64,000 bases of DNA from assembly GCA_030684355.1 (NCBI GenBank), contig JAUXTN010000220.1:1-64000 (forward strand). Reading direction: 5' to 3'. The stretch is from Pseudomonadota bacterium. Lineage in GTDB: Bacteria > Myxococcota_A > UBA796 > SXON01. The notes beneath the pieces are model-generated. The model did no database searches, was not told where the DNA came from, and saw nothing but the letters and a program-made list of their open reading frames with translations. Numbering within the stretch: the first letter of the stretch is position 1; the number at the start of each line of letters is the position of its first letter. Of the stretch, positions 41,931-49,946 are shown in pieces. A program made the position numbers and the translations under genes.

Positions 41931-43210
41931 CAGCGGCTCCCTTGGGCGGCGGTGTCCGCGCGCATGCGCCCGGTGAACACCGCCACGGCGAGCTTGAGCC
42001 CGACGGTGAAGACGAGGAGCCCGAGCGCCCAGATCCCGAGCGTGACCTTCCACTCGAGCGCGTTGGGGAGGTACTCGACGAGCTCGTGGAGCGTGCTCGG
42101 CACGAACCCCGGCACGATGAGGCCGATCCCCTTCTCGATCCAGACGCCCGCCATGGTGAGGACACAGGCGAGGTCGATGCGCCAGAGGTGGGTGCGCGTG
42201 GAGGAGGAGAGGAAGAGGGCGGCCGCGGTCACGTTGAGCGCGATGGCGCTCCAGATCCAGGGCACGAGCGCATTGTGCCCGTGCAAGCCGAAGTAGAGGT
42301 ACCGTGCCGACGCCGAGTGGGCGGTGCCCGCGTAGAGCTCGGTGAACACCTCGGCGCCGACCAGGAACAGGTTCAGGAGCACGGTGACCCGGAGCACGCT
42401 CACCAATGTGGCGATCGGCTTGTCGCCGACGTGGAAGTCGGTGAGGCGCCGCACGACCTGGAGCGCGAGCACGATGAACGCCGGGCCGGTCACGAACGCG
42501 GAGGCGATGAAGCGCGGCGCGAGGATGGCGGTGTTCCAGAAGGGGCGCCCGCCGAGGCCGCTGTAGAGGAAGGCGGTGACCGTGTGGATGGAGACCGCCC
42601 ACACGATCGACAGGAACACGAAGGGGACGTACCACTTCGGGTTGGGCGTCGCGCCGCGGAAGCGTGTGTAGAGCAGGTACCCGACGACGTGCAGGTTGAT
42701 GGCGAGGTAGCCGGAGAGGACCACCACGTCCCAGGTGAGCATGGACATGGGCCAGTTGAACCGCCCGATCACCGGCATGAGGTGCCAGGCGCGGTCCAAG
42801 CGCCCGAGGTCCACGTTGACGAACGCGAGCGACACGACGATGGCGGAGATGGCGAGGATCTCGCCCACGATCACGACGTCGTGCATGTCGTGGTCCCGGT
42901 ACAGGTACGCCGGGATCACCATCATCACCGCGCCGGCGGCGAGGCCGACCGCGAAGGTGAAGTTGCCGATGTACATGCCCCAACTGACATGGTCGGACAG
43001 CGCCGTGAGCGCGAGGCCATGGGCGGTCTGGCGCGCGAACGCGTGCACGCCGACGAGGAAGACCGCGGTGAGCGCCGTCATCCACGCGTAGAACGCGAAG
43101 TTCCCGTCGGTGGCGACCCCGACCGCCTTCCACAGGAACTGCGGGTAGGTGCGGATGGGGTGCGCCCCGGGGATCTCGACGGGGGGGGGCTCGGACGAGG
43201 GGTTGGACAT
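41930..43210 (-). CDS. NrfD/PsrC-type membrane quinol-oxidising subunit
   Basis: 426 aa with about ten hydrophobic helices. Segments such as SDHVSWGMYIGNFTFAVGLA, RAWHLMPVIGRFNWPMSML and YLAINLHVVGYLLY match the NrfD/DmsC/HybB family, which takes electrons from quinol without haem. Together with the following FeS protein and tetrahaem cytochrome it probably replaces NapC or NapGH as the quinol dehydrogenase feeding NapA, as in Qrc- or Psr-like complexes. The gene starts 2 bp after the FeS gene stop; an 8-nt G run lies at its 5' end. Confidence 0.88.
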   Translation of the reverse strand: MSNPSSEPPPVEIPGAHPIRTYPQFLWKAVGVATDGNFAFYAWMTALTAVFLVGVHAFARQTAHGLALTALSDHVSWGMYIGNFTFAVGLAAGAVMMVIPAYLYRDHDMHDVVIVGEILAISAIVVSLAFVNVDLGRLDRAWHLMPVIGRFNWPMSMLTWDVVVLSGYLAINLHVVGYLLYTRFRGATPNPKWYVPFVFLSIVWAVSIHTVTAFLYSGLGGRPFWNTAILAPRFIASAFVTGPAFIVLALQVVRRLTDFHVGDKPIATLVSVLRVTVLLNLFLVGAEVFTELYAGTAHSASARYLYFGLHGHNALVPWIWSAIALNVTAAALFLSSSTRTHLWRIDLACVLTMAGVWIEKGIGLIVPGFVPSTLHELVEYLPNALEWKVTLGIWALGLLVFTVGLKLAVAVFTGRMRADTAAQGSR

Positions 43211-43212
43211 GG

Positions 43213-44115
43213 TCACTCGTCGAAGAAGTAGAAGAAGCGGGGCCGGGTGCCGACGTCCTCCTTGAGGACGAACACGCGCTTGTTCTCGAGGACCCACCGG
43301 ATCTCGGAGGCGGGGTCGTTCAGATCCCCGAACACCCGCGCGCCGGTGGGGCAGGCCTCCAGGCACGCGGGGAGCCGCCCGTTGCGGGTGCGGTGCAGGC
43401 AGAAGGTGCACTTCTCCATGACGCCCTGCGGGCGGATGCGGTTCGAGAGGTAGCCCTGGTCGGGGTTGATCTCCTCGGCGGGGATCTCCGGCTTCTCCCA
43501 GTTGAAGCGCCGCGCGTGGTAGGGGCACGCGGCCTCGCAGTAGCGGCAGCCGATGCACCAGTTGTAATCGACGACGACGATGCCGTCCGCCTCCTTCCAG
43601 GTCGCCTCGACGGGGCACACCTTCACGCAGGGCGCGTTGTCGCACTGGTGGCATTGGACCGGCATGTAGAAGCGCGTGTCGTCGGGGACGGGGTGGTCGT
43701 AGTCGACGCGCCCGAGCTCCATGTCGATGGAGCCCTTCTTCATCTCGAGGACGCGGATGTAGGAGTTGTTGGTGGCGCGGTCGTGGTTGTTCTCGACGTG
43801 ACACGCCTCGGCGCACTTGCGACAGCCGACGCAGATCGAGAGGTTGAGCGCGTAGCCGAAGGACACGCCCGGGGTGGGCCGGGGGTCGGAGATCGACACC
43901 TCGACGCCGTGCTCGGCGTAGGTCTCGTCCTCGAGCCGACGGAGCACCTGCTCCATCTCGGCGCGGTCGAGCTCCTTGTAGTGCTTCTGGAGGAAGCCCT
44001 CCATCGAGATGTCCTCGGTCCACTCGGTGAGCGGGGCGAGGGCGCGCGCGAACGCGGCGGTCCCGAGGGTGGCGCCTCCCACCTTCATCGCGGTGCGGCG
44101 GGAGAGGTCGTCCAT
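43213..44115 (-). CDS. Four-cluster 4Fe-4S electron-transfer subunit (NrfC/DmsB-like)
   Basis: 300 aa. A twin-arginine-like N-terminus (LSRRTAMKVGGATLG) suggests periplasmic placement. Cys clusters typical of NrfC/DmsB/TtrB are visible: CVGCRKCAEAC, CHQCDNAPCVKVCP, CIGCRYCEAACP and CTFCLHRTRNGRLPACLEAC, room for four [4Fe-4S] clusters. It would pass electrons between the NrfD-type subunit and the tetrahaem cytochrome. One base separates its ATG from the stop of the cytochrome gene. Confidence 0.9.
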   Translation of the reverse strand: MDDLSRRTAMKVGGATLGTAAFARALAPLTEWTEDISMEGFLQKHYKELDRAEMEQVLRRLEDETYAEHGVEVSISDPRPTPGVSFGYALNLSICVGCRKCAEACHVENNHDRATNNSYIRVLEMKKGSIDMELGRVDYDHPVPDDTRFYMPVQCHQCDNAPCVKVCPVEATWKEADGIVVVDYNWCIGCRYCEAACPYHARRFNWEKPEIPAEEINPDQGYLSNRIRPQGVMEKCTFCLHRTRNGRLPACLEACPTGARVFGDLNDPASEIRWVLENKRVFVLKEDVGTRPRFFYFFDE

Positions 44116-44116
44116 G

Positions 44117-44752
44117 TCAGTCCTGGTGGGCGGCGGGCGCCGCGTCGATGGAGGGGGCGGCCGGTGCGTCGACGGAGGAGGTGGCCGGTGCGTCGGCGTG
44201 CTCGAGCGGCCGCCGGTCGGCCGGAGGGAAGACCGGGAGCACCTTTGCGTACGCGGGCGCGTGGGCCGCGTGGCAGTCCACGCAGTTGTTCCGCTCCCGG
44301 GGGCCGCGGCGGGTGTCCCAATACCCGGTCATCCCCCCGTGGGAGCCGCGGGTGTAGTCGCGGAACTGGGGGCCGTGGCATTGGGCGCACAGCGTCATCG
44401 CGTCGGGGAGCTCGAGCTGTGTCGCGTTCGCGAGCCGCAGCTGGGTGCGCTCCTCGGGGTCGTGGCAGGAGGCGCAGGTGAGCGTGCCGTGCTTGAGCGC
44501 GACGCCCGTGTGGAACGCCTCGCCGTCGCGGGACGCCCACGCGGTGGCCGGATCCGGCCCGTGGCAGGTGACGCACGCCACCCCGATGGGGGTGCCGTGC
44601 ACGTCGGCGAGCGGGGTGTCCACCACCCCGAGCGTCGTGGGGCGGTGGATCTCCGTGGGGTGGCGGGGCCCGTCGGGCACCGGCTCGCCGAGCGCCCGGG
44701 AGGGGTCCGCGAAGCCGGTGTCGCACGCGGCAAGGAGGAGCAGCATCATCAT
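44117..44752 (-). CDS. Tetrahaem cytochrome c lipoprotein
   Basis: 211 aa. MMMLLLLAAC is a lipoprotein leader. Four CxxCH sites are present (CVTCH, CASCH, CAQCH, CVDCH) with additional His residues for bis-His ligation (GVALKHGTL, RGSHGGM). The C-terminal 50 residues are Ala/Asp/Pro-rich. First gene of the nitrate reductase operon; it probably links the FeS/NrfD module to the NapB-like cytochrome. Three successive in-frame ATGs (44752, 44749, 44746) are possible starts and no Shine-Dalgarno is clear. Confidence 0.82.
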   Translation of the reverse strand: MMMLLLLAACDTGFADPSRALGEPVPDGPRHPTEIHRPTTLGVVDTPLADVHGTPIGVACVTCHGPDPATAWASRDGEAFHTGVALKHGTLTCASCHDPEERTQLRLANATQLELPDAMTLCAQCHGPQFRDYTRGSHGGMTGYWDTRRGPRERNNCVDCHAAHAPAYAKVLPVFPPADRRPLEHADAPATSSVDAPAAPSIDAAPAAHQD

Positions 44753-44766
44753 CGGACCCCGGCATG

Positions 44767-44782
44767 TGCAAGAAGTGATCCA
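44767..44782 (-). promoter_or_regulatory. Possible sigma-54-like site before the nap operon
   Basis: On the minus strand TGGATC-ACTTC-TTGCA keeps GG and GC at the right distance and a perfect -12 element, but the -24 element is imperfect and transcription would start about 4 nt before the ATG. The nap genes may instead be read from the porin promoter through the hairpin at 44785-44814. Confidence 0.3.
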
Positions 44783-44784
44783 GC

Positions 44785-44814
44785 GACCGCCCGATCCGCT
44801 GAGTTCGGGCGGTC
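44785..44814. terminator. Hairpin between the porin and nap genes
   Basis: A perfect 10-bp stem (GACCGCCCGA / TCGGGCGGTC) with a 10-nt loop, 19 bp after the porin stop codon. No T-tract. It may end porin transcription or lower the read-through into the nap genes. Confidence 0.55.
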
Positions 44815-44832
44815 ACGGGGGACTGCGCCCGC

Positions 44833-46329
44833 CTAGAACCGCACGCCCGCCTCGGTCTTCACTTCCCAGGCGGGATCGAGGTGATCGGCCGATCCGTTGA
44901 TCAGGAGCCCCGCGGCCTCGCCGGGCTGGAACCACCCGAAGAGGACCTTTCCGTACACGCCGTCGTCCCGGACGGAGACCAGGAGGTTCCCGTCGATCTC
45001 CCAACCGAGATCCTGGGACGTGGTGTCGGTGGGCGTGCCGGTGGCGTCGAACCCGTGGATGGGCTGGGTGGCCCGGAGCCAGGTGAAGGAGCTCTCCAGG
45101 CGCAGGGGCTTGAGCGGCTTGACCCCGATCCGGCCCTGGAGGGCCGTGGTGTTCTCGAGCTCGCGGTAGCCGCGCGACACGGGCGAGCCGAGGCCCTGCG
45201 GGGCGATGCCCTCGAGGTCGGGCATCACGGAGTCCTCCCACACGTTGGTCATCGACCAGAGGCCCATGGTCGAGACCTTGTTGATGTTCCCCGCCCCGGA
45301 CCGGGGATCCACGTCGCCCGAGCCCATGCCCGCGAGCACGCCCACATCCGCGACGACGGGCAGCGGGAGCGTGTACTTCGCGTCCACCAGCGCGTTCCAG
45401 CCGAAGAGCGTGCCGTCGTTGATGTCGATGGTGCCGCCGGCGTGGTCGACGTTGTCGATGGCGTCGGCCCCGAAGAGCAGGTCCCCTTCGACCTTCCAGG
45501 CGAGCGCCTTCACGAGCGTGCCATCCGCGGCGAGCCCGACCGCGCCGAGGCGCGTGGCCTGAGGGGTGAAGCGCGAACGGTTGTAGCCGAGGCCCTGAGG
45601 GAGCCAGGCCCAGTCCTCCGCGATGGTGTCGACGTGGTAGAGGCCGAAGAGCTCGGCGTTGAGCGTGGGAGACACGTAGCGGACCTTCGCGCCGAACAGG
45701 TTCGCGTCCGAGTTGTCGTCGACATCGGAGAGGAGCCCGGCGACCGGGATCGTCATCGCGTTCCGCCCCTCGCTGACCTTCGCCCAGAAGGCCTCGGCCC
45801 GCACCGCGCCCTTCGGCTGGAGGAGCACGGTGACGCCGTCGTAGTCCTCGTCGAGCACGAGCTTGTTGCCGACGGAGAAGTACTGGCGGCCCGCGCGGAG
45901 CTCGACGGGCCCGAAGCGCGCCCAGCCGTAGGCCTGGTCGAAGTGGATCCCGAAGAAGGTGTCCTTGTTCTGGAAGAGCGCGTCGTCGTTGTAGACGCGC
46001 GTGGTCGAGGTCGTGCCCGCCTCATCCGTCGTGAGCGCGTACCCATTCGCGGGGTCGTTGTCGGCGCCCCACCATCCCTGGGCGGCGTCGAGCCGGACCA
46101 CGATGCCGTAGTCGGGGCGCCCGACCGCAGCGCGCACCCGCACGTTCTGGACGGTGTACGCGGTGTCGTCGAGGGGGTGCTCGGCCCCGAGTAGGAAGTT
46201 GCCCTGCTGGAGGTTCCACAGGGAGTACTCGGCGGAGACGGCCGCGCTGAGCAGCGGCGTCTCGGGCTTCGGGGGCGCCACGGGCGCGGGTTCGGCGGCG
46301 AGAGCGGGGGCGAGCAGGAGCGAGAGCAT
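44833..46329 (-). CDS. Outer-membrane beta-barrel protein of the nap locus
   Basis: 498 aa. MLSLLLAPALA is a short signal peptide; a Pro-rich linker follows, then alternating hydrophobic/aromatic beta strands with Asp/Gly turns (WGADNDPANGYALTTDE, GPVELRAGRQYFSVGNKLV, LFGAKVRYVSPTLNAELFGLYHVD), ending in KTEAGVRF with the C-terminal Phe needed for BAM recognition. The strand pattern and the GRQYFSVGNKLV segment recall alginate-export-type or multihaem-associated porins. Its place before the nap genes suggests nitrate/nitrite passage. The ATG at 46329 follows GGAGG. Confidence 0.75.
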   Translation of the reverse strand: MLSLLLAPALAAEPAPVAPPKPETPLLSAAVSAEYSLWNLQQGNFLLGAEHPLDDTAYTVQNVRVRAAVGRPDYGIVVRLDAAQGWWGADNDPANGYALTTDEAGTTSTTRVYNDDALFQNKDTFFGIHFDQAYGWARFGPVELRAGRQYFSVGNKLVLDEDYDGVTVLLQPKGAVRAEAFWAKVSEGRNAMTIPVAGLLSDVDDNSDANLFGAKVRYVSPTLNAELFGLYHVDTIAEDWAWLPQGLGYNRSRFTPQATRLGAVGLAADGTLVKALAWKVEGDLLFGADAIDNVDHAGGTIDINDGTLFGWNALVDAKYTLPLPVVADVGVLAGMGSGDVDPRSGAGNINKVSTMGLWSMTNVWEDSVMPDLEGIAPQGLGSPVSRGYRELENTTALQGRIGVKPLKPLRLESSFTWLRATQPIHGFDATGTPTDTTSQDLGWEIDGNLLVSVRDDGVYGKVLFGWFQPGEAAGLLINGSADHLDPAWEVKTEAGVRF

Positions 46330-46354
46330 GCGATCCTCCGAGGGCCCGACCAAG

Positions 46355-46370
46355 AGCAACGGACGTGCCA
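46355..46370 (-). promoter_or_regulatory. Sigma-54-type promoter of the porin (nap) locus
   Basis: On the minus strand CTGGCACG-TCCG-TTGCT is an exact match to YTGGCACG-N4-TTGCW. The predicted start is about 15 nt before the ATG, after which comes GGAGG. The best sigma-54 site in the window. Confidence 0.78.
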
Positions 46371-46412
46371 GTCCGTAGAGCGCCGCTTCTTTGCGGACCG
46401 TGGCGTCCAATG

Positions 46413-46450
46413 TGTGACGTCACCCGGGCGGGGTGTGCGCCTCGGCACAC
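46413..46450. promoter_or_regulatory. Two inverted repeats between divergent sigma-54 promoters
   Basis: GTGACGTCAC, a perfect palindrome around 46414-46423, and GTGTGC-N6-GCACAC at 46433-46450 lie between the porin promoter (46355-46370) and the opposite promoter (46556-46571). Sigma-54 activators bind such upstream sites, so these are candidate enhancers serving both directions. Confidence 0.45.
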
Positions 46451-46555
46451 GCGCCCCCGGCCGGCCCCGCGCAGCGGGTCGGATGGGCTCCCGACCGCCC
46501 CCGGATCGCGGGCTGGCGACCGCGCGGGCCGTCCCGAGGGGCGCCCCGGCGGCGG

Positions 46556-46571
46556 TGGCCCACCGATTGCA
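46556..46571 (+). promoter_or_regulatory. Sigma-54-type promoter of the divergent operon
   Basis: TGGCCC-ACCGA-TTGCA: correct spacing and a perfect -12 box, one main change (A to C) in the -24 box. The predicted start is about 10 nt before the GTG start at 46592, with GGAGG between. Confidence 0.65.
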
Positions 46572-46591
46572 CGAGGGGTGTCGGAGGCACC

Positions 46592-47014
46592 GTGGCCAGC
46601 CGCTCGACTCCCCACCGCTACCTCGGCGTGCTCGTCCGCACCGCGCACCTCGCGGGGGTGGTCGGCGTGTTCGCCGCCGCGTGGCGGGGCGCTCCCGTGG
46701 GCCTCTGGGCCGATCTCGTGCTGCTCACCGGGGCGGCGCTCGTGGCCGACGAGCTCTGGCGCTTCGGCCTCGACTGGCTCCGCTGGACGCAGGCGTGGGT
46801 GCTCCTCCTGAAGCTCGCCGCGTTCGGGGTGCTTTACGCGGCCGACCAGCCCGTCGCCGGGCTCTGGGTCGCGTTCGTCCTCGGCAGCTTCATCGCCCAC
46901 GCCCCGGGCGAGCTGCGCCACGCGCCGATCGTCGGCGCCTCCGGCCCCTGCGCGCGGCCCAAAGGCGCGCTTACGTCTCGTCCACCCGCTCCCCTCCCCG
47001 GAGGCTCCCGATGA
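46592..47014 (+). CDS. Small multi-pass membrane protein, function unknown
   Basis: 140 aa starting at GTG (GGAGG 5 nt upstream). About four hydrophobic helices (VRTAHLAGVVGVFAAAW, ADLVLLTGAALVADELW, AWVLLLKLAAFGVLYAA, GLWVAFVLGSFIAHAPG); His residues in two helices could bind haem. It is the first gene of a four-gene operon driven by a sigma-54-like promoter, and its stop overlaps the next ATG (ATGA). No family recognised. Confidence 0.6.
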   Translation: MASRSTPHRYLGVLVRTAHLAGVVGVFAAAWRGAPVGLWADLVLLTGAALVADELWRFGLDWLRWTQAWVLLLKLAAFGVLYAADQPVAGLWVAFVLGSFIAHAPGELRHAPIVGASGPCARPKGALTSRPPAPLPGGSR

Positions 47015-47805
47015 TCACCGCCACCACGCGCGTCTCCGACGCGCTCGCCGAGCGCCCTGAGCTCCGGGACGTGCTGTCCGCCTTCCATCCCGCCTTCGCC
47101 CGCCTCCACCACCCGGTCCTGGGGCGCGTCCTGCCGCGGCTCGTCACCGTGGCGGACGCCGCGCGCATCGCGGGCGTCGACGCCGACATCCTCGTGGCCG
47201 TGATGAACTGCCCCGTCGGGCCGCCGGGCGCCGCCGCCGCCAAGGCCGCCGCCGTGGGCAGCGCCGCGGCCCGGAACCCGGTGCGCCCGCCCCCCACCGA
47301 GGCCCCGCCCTGGTTCGACGCCGCGCGGGTCACCGTGCTCGACGTGCGGCCCGTGCTCGCGACGGGCGAGGACCCGCTCTCGCGCATCCTCGGGGCGGTC
47401 CGCGCGCTCCCGGCCGGCGGCCAGCTCACGGTGATCGCGTCGTTCGAGCCGGTCCCGCTCGTCGGGCTCCTCGCGCGCCAGGGCTGGGGCGCCTGGGCCC
47501 GGTGGGACGGCGACGCCTGCCACGTCACCTTCGGCCGCGGGGCCCCGCAGGCCCCGGAGAAGACCGCGCCGCCCGCCTCGACGGCGGTCCGCACCCCAGA
47601 CGGGTGGAGCCTCGACGTCCGGGTCCTCCCGCCGCCCGAGCCCATGCGCCAGGTGCTCGCCGCCGTGGACGCCGACCAGCTCCCGCTGCGCATCCTGCAC
47701 AGCCGCGAGCCGGCGCTCCTCTGGCCGCACCTGCAGGAGCGGCACCTCGCCTGGACCGTCACCCCCACGGCGGAGGGGATCGTGATCGATGTCCGGCGCA
47801 CCTGA
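47011..47805 (+). CDS. DUF1858 plus two DUF2249 domains protein
   Basis: 264 aa. Residues 1-70 match DUF1858 (TTRVSDALAERPELRDVLSAFHPAF, TVADAARIAGVD). Two DUF2249-like domains follow (VTVLDVRPVLATGEDPLSRIL ... GQLTVIASFEPVPLVGLL near 105-170, and WSLDVRVLPPPEPMRQVLAAV ... LRILHSREPALLWPHL near 195-260). Such domains accompany hemerythrin/RIC-type and denitrification genes; the biochemical role is not known. Overlaps its neighbours by 4 and 17 bp, so made as part of one operon. Confidence 0.78.
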   Translation: MITATTRVSDALAERPELRDVLSAFHPAFARLHHPVLGRVLPRLVTVADAARIAGVDADILVAVMNCPVGPPGAAAAKAAAVGSAAARNPVRPPPTEAPPWFDAARVTVLDVRPVLATGEDPLSRILGAVRALPAGGQLTVIASFEPVPLVGLLARQGWGAWARWDGDACHVTFGRGAPQAPEKTAPPASTAVRTPDGWSLDVRVLPPPEPMRQVLAAVDADQLPLRILHSREPALLWPHLQERHLAWTVTPTAEGIVIDVRRT

Positions 47806-49111
47806 GAGCGCGACCGGGGCGCGCTTCGCCGCGGCGCCGCCCCCCTCCGGGACCTCGACCCCCGCCCCCGTCGGCGTCCCCGTGCTCACGACGCTCGCCC
47901 CCCTCCGCCTCGTCGCGTTGCCGATGGCCCTGGGCCTCCTCGCGGAGCTCGCCGGCTGGATCCTCGTCGCGGCCGCCGCGCCGCTCCACGCGGGCTGGTA
48001 CGGCTGGCCCGCGCTCCTGCTCGGCGCCCACCTCGTCGCGATCGGCGGGCTCCTGCTGCCGGTGCTGGGCGCGGGGTGGCAGCTCACCCCGGTCGTGATC
48101 GCGGCCCCCCTCCCCCCGTGGGCGCTCGCGGTCGCCGGCCGCACGGGGCCCGCCGCCGCGCTCGGCGCGGTGCTCCTCTGGGCGGGCATGGGCGGCGCCA
48201 CCGCCGTCGGGGCCGTCGGCGCGACCCTCCTCATCGGGGTGCTCGTCGCCCGCTCGCTCACGGTGGTGCCGCTCCTGGCCCGTGCGCGCGGGCGGGTCGG
48301 CATCCGCGCGTGGCTCTTCGGGGCGGAGGCCGCGCTCTGGGGCGGGCTCGGCTACGCCGCCCTGCTCTACGCGGGCAAGCTCGGATACCCGGTCCTGGCC
48401 GACCCGGTCGCCGGCATCGGCCACCACGTCGGGCTCCTCGCGGTGGGCTGGATCGGCGGCTGGGAAGTCGGCCTGGGCGCCCTGCTCCTCCCCATGTTCG
48501 CCCTGGGGCACGAGCCCCGCCCCGGGCCGCTCCTGGTCGCCGCGCTCCTCTGGTTCGGCGGCCTCGCGGCCGCGGCGCCGCTGGTCTGGGCCGCTGGCGC
48601 GGGGCTCGCGGTCGGGCTCCTGCTCCGCAGCCTCTTCGGCGCGGGGCGGGGCCTCGCCACCGCCGGGCCCGGGCTCGTCCAGGCGGGCGCGGCGCTCCTC
48701 GGCCTGCTCGCCGCCGCGCTCGGCGCCGCCCTGGGCGTCGTCCCGCCCCACGCGCTCGTCGCCGCCCTGTTCACGCTCTGGCTGCTGCCGTTCCAGCACG
48801 GCATCGCCGCGCGGATCGTGCCCTTCCTGCTCTGGGCCCACCTGCTCGCCGGGCGCGCGGGCGCCCCCGCCCCCGGCTCCCTCGTGGACGCGCGCATGGC
48901 GTGGGCCCAAGCCGCCGCCACCGGGCTCGGCGGGCTCCTCCTGGTCGGGGGCCTCGCGACGATGAACGAGGGGGTCGCCCGCGCGGGCGCCGCCGCCCTC
49001 GCGCTCGGCTCCGCGCTGCACCTCGCGACGATCGCGGGCGCGGCCATCCATGTCTTCTGGGCCTGGCGCGCCGCGGTGGCGCTCCCCGGCACCGCTTCGG
49101 AGGTCCCATGA
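47789..49111 (+). CDS. Polytopic membrane protein, NnrS/haem-copper-oxidase-like
   Basis: 440 aa with about twelve hydrophobic helices. His residues within helices (GAHLVAIGGLLLPVLG, GHHVGLLAVGWIGGWE, FQHGIAARIVPFLLWAHLL, HVFWAWRAAV) resemble NnrS-type and degenerate haem-copper oxidase subunit I proteins that occur beside NO-metabolism genes. A catalytic copper triad is not evident, so a sensor or transporter role under nitrosative stress is inferred. It overlaps the previous gene by 17 bp and the next by 4 bp. Confidence 0.62.
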   Translation: MSGAPESATGARFAAAPPPSGTSTPAPVGVPVLTTLAPLRLVALPMALGLLAELAGWILVAAAAPLHAGWYGWPALLLGAHLVAIGGLLLPVLGAGWQLTPVVIAAPLPPWALAVAGRTGPAAALGAVLLWAGMGGATAVGAVGATLLIGVLVARSLTVVPLLARARGRVGIRAWLFGAEAALWGGLGYAALLYAGKLGYPVLADPVAGIGHHVGLLAVGWIGGWEVGLGALLLPMFALGHEPRPGPLLVAALLWFGGLAAAAPLVWAAGAGLAVGLLLRSLFGAGRGLATAGPGLVQAGAALLGLLAAALGAALGVVPPHALVAALFTLWLLPFQHGIAARIVPFLLWAHLLAGRAGAPAPGSLVDARMAWAQAAATGLGGLLLVGGLATMNEGVARAGAAALALGSALHLATIAGAAIHVFWAWRAAVALPGTASEVP

Positions 49112-49449
49112 GTTGGTTGGACACGGTCAAGGGGCTCTTCGCCCCCGAACGCTCGAGTTCCCACGCGGTCCACCACGCGCTCGGCGAGGCGGGCGAGGTG
49201 CTCCGCGCGCTCCGCGAGGTCATCGACCCGGAGACGCACATCGACGTCGTGCGCATGGGGATGGTGCGGGCCATCGTCATCGAGGACAACGTCGCCCACG
49301 TGGTCCTGACCCCGACCACCGCCGGCTGCCCGCTCTCCGCCTGGCTCGTCGGCGCGTGCGCGACCGCCATCGAGGAGCTCGGCTTCGAGGCGGACGTGCA
49401 GATCGTGACCGATCCGCCGTGGAGCCCGGAGGACATGGACCGGGGGTGA
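49108..49449 (+). CDS. MIP18/DUF59-family Fe-S assembly protein
   Basis: 113 aa. Residues about 33-110 match the MIP18/PaaD-type fold: LREVIDPETHIDVVRMGMVRAI, AHVVLTPTTAGCPLSAWL (with the conserved Cys) and VQIVTDPPWSPEDM. These proteins help insert Fe-S clusters. As last gene of the sigma-54-driven operon it may mature a cluster enzyme of denitrification. Start at 49108 overlaps the previous stop (ATGA) with AGG upstream. Confidence 0.78.
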   Translation: MSWLDTVKGLFAPERSSSHAVHHALGEAGEVLRALREVIDPETHIDVVRMGMVRAIVIEDNVAHVVLTPTTAGCPLSAWLVGACATAIEELGFEADVQIVTDPPWSPEDMDRG

Positions 49450-49479
49450 TGGCCCGCCCTCACCCCGGGGGCGTGACCC

Positions 49480-49932
49480 TCAGAGGAGCCCGGCGGCGAT
49501 CGCCAGCGCCACCGCCTGGGATCGGCTCCGCACGCCGAGCTTCCGCCGCACCCCCTGCATGTAGGAGCGCGCCGTGGCGGCGCCGATCCCGAGCCGCTCG
49601 GCCAGCGCCACGTCGGTGAGCCCCCGCGCCACGAGGCGGAGCACGTCGCGCTCCCGGGCGGAGAGCCGCTCCATCTCGGCCGCGTGGACCGCGCGGGGCT
49701 GCATGACGAGCGCGTAGTGGTCGCCGAGCGCGGACCGCGACGCCTGCCCGAGCACGCCGTTGACCTGCACGGCGCCCACGTCCCGGTAGGCTTCGTCGCC
49801 GCCCGCGCACCGGGTGTTGAACAGGTCGCAACAGCGCTTCCCCTCGCACGCCCCGAGGAGCGCGTGCGCCGGCTCGTTCGCGTGGATCACCCACCCGGCG
49901 GCGTCGGTGAGGAGCACGAGGGAGGGGGGCAT
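49480..49932 (-). CDS. PAS-LuxR regulator with four N-terminal cysteines
   Basis: 150 aa. A PAS-like N-terminus (LVLLTDAAGWVIHANEPAHALLG) contains Cys29, Cys34, Cys35 and Cys42 (CEGKRCCDLFNTRC), followed by a LuxR-type HTH (LSARERDVLRLVARGLTDVALAERLGIGAATARSYM). The Cys set could hold an Fe-S cluster or form disulfides, making it a redox or NO sensor; that is inference. The start at 49932 has AAGGAG 6 nt upstream; the ATG at 49938 would leave no spacing. Fourth gene after hemerythrin, YwiC-like and NnrS. Confidence 0.78.
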   Translation of the reverse strand: MPPSLVLLTDAAGWVIHANEPAHALLGACEGKRCCDLFNTRCAGGDEAYRDVGAVQVNGVLGQASRSALGDHYALVMQPRAVHAAEMERLSARERDVLRLVARGLTDVALAERLGIGAATARSYMQGVRRKLGVRSRSQAVALAIAAGLL

Positions 49933-49946
49933 GGACATCTCCTTGC

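Noticed and set aside
38353..41976. 1207-codon plus-strand frame opposite napA
   Set aside because: Antisense to napA/napB/napF; composition (His/Val/Arg/Gly-rich) and lack of start signals show it is not a gene.
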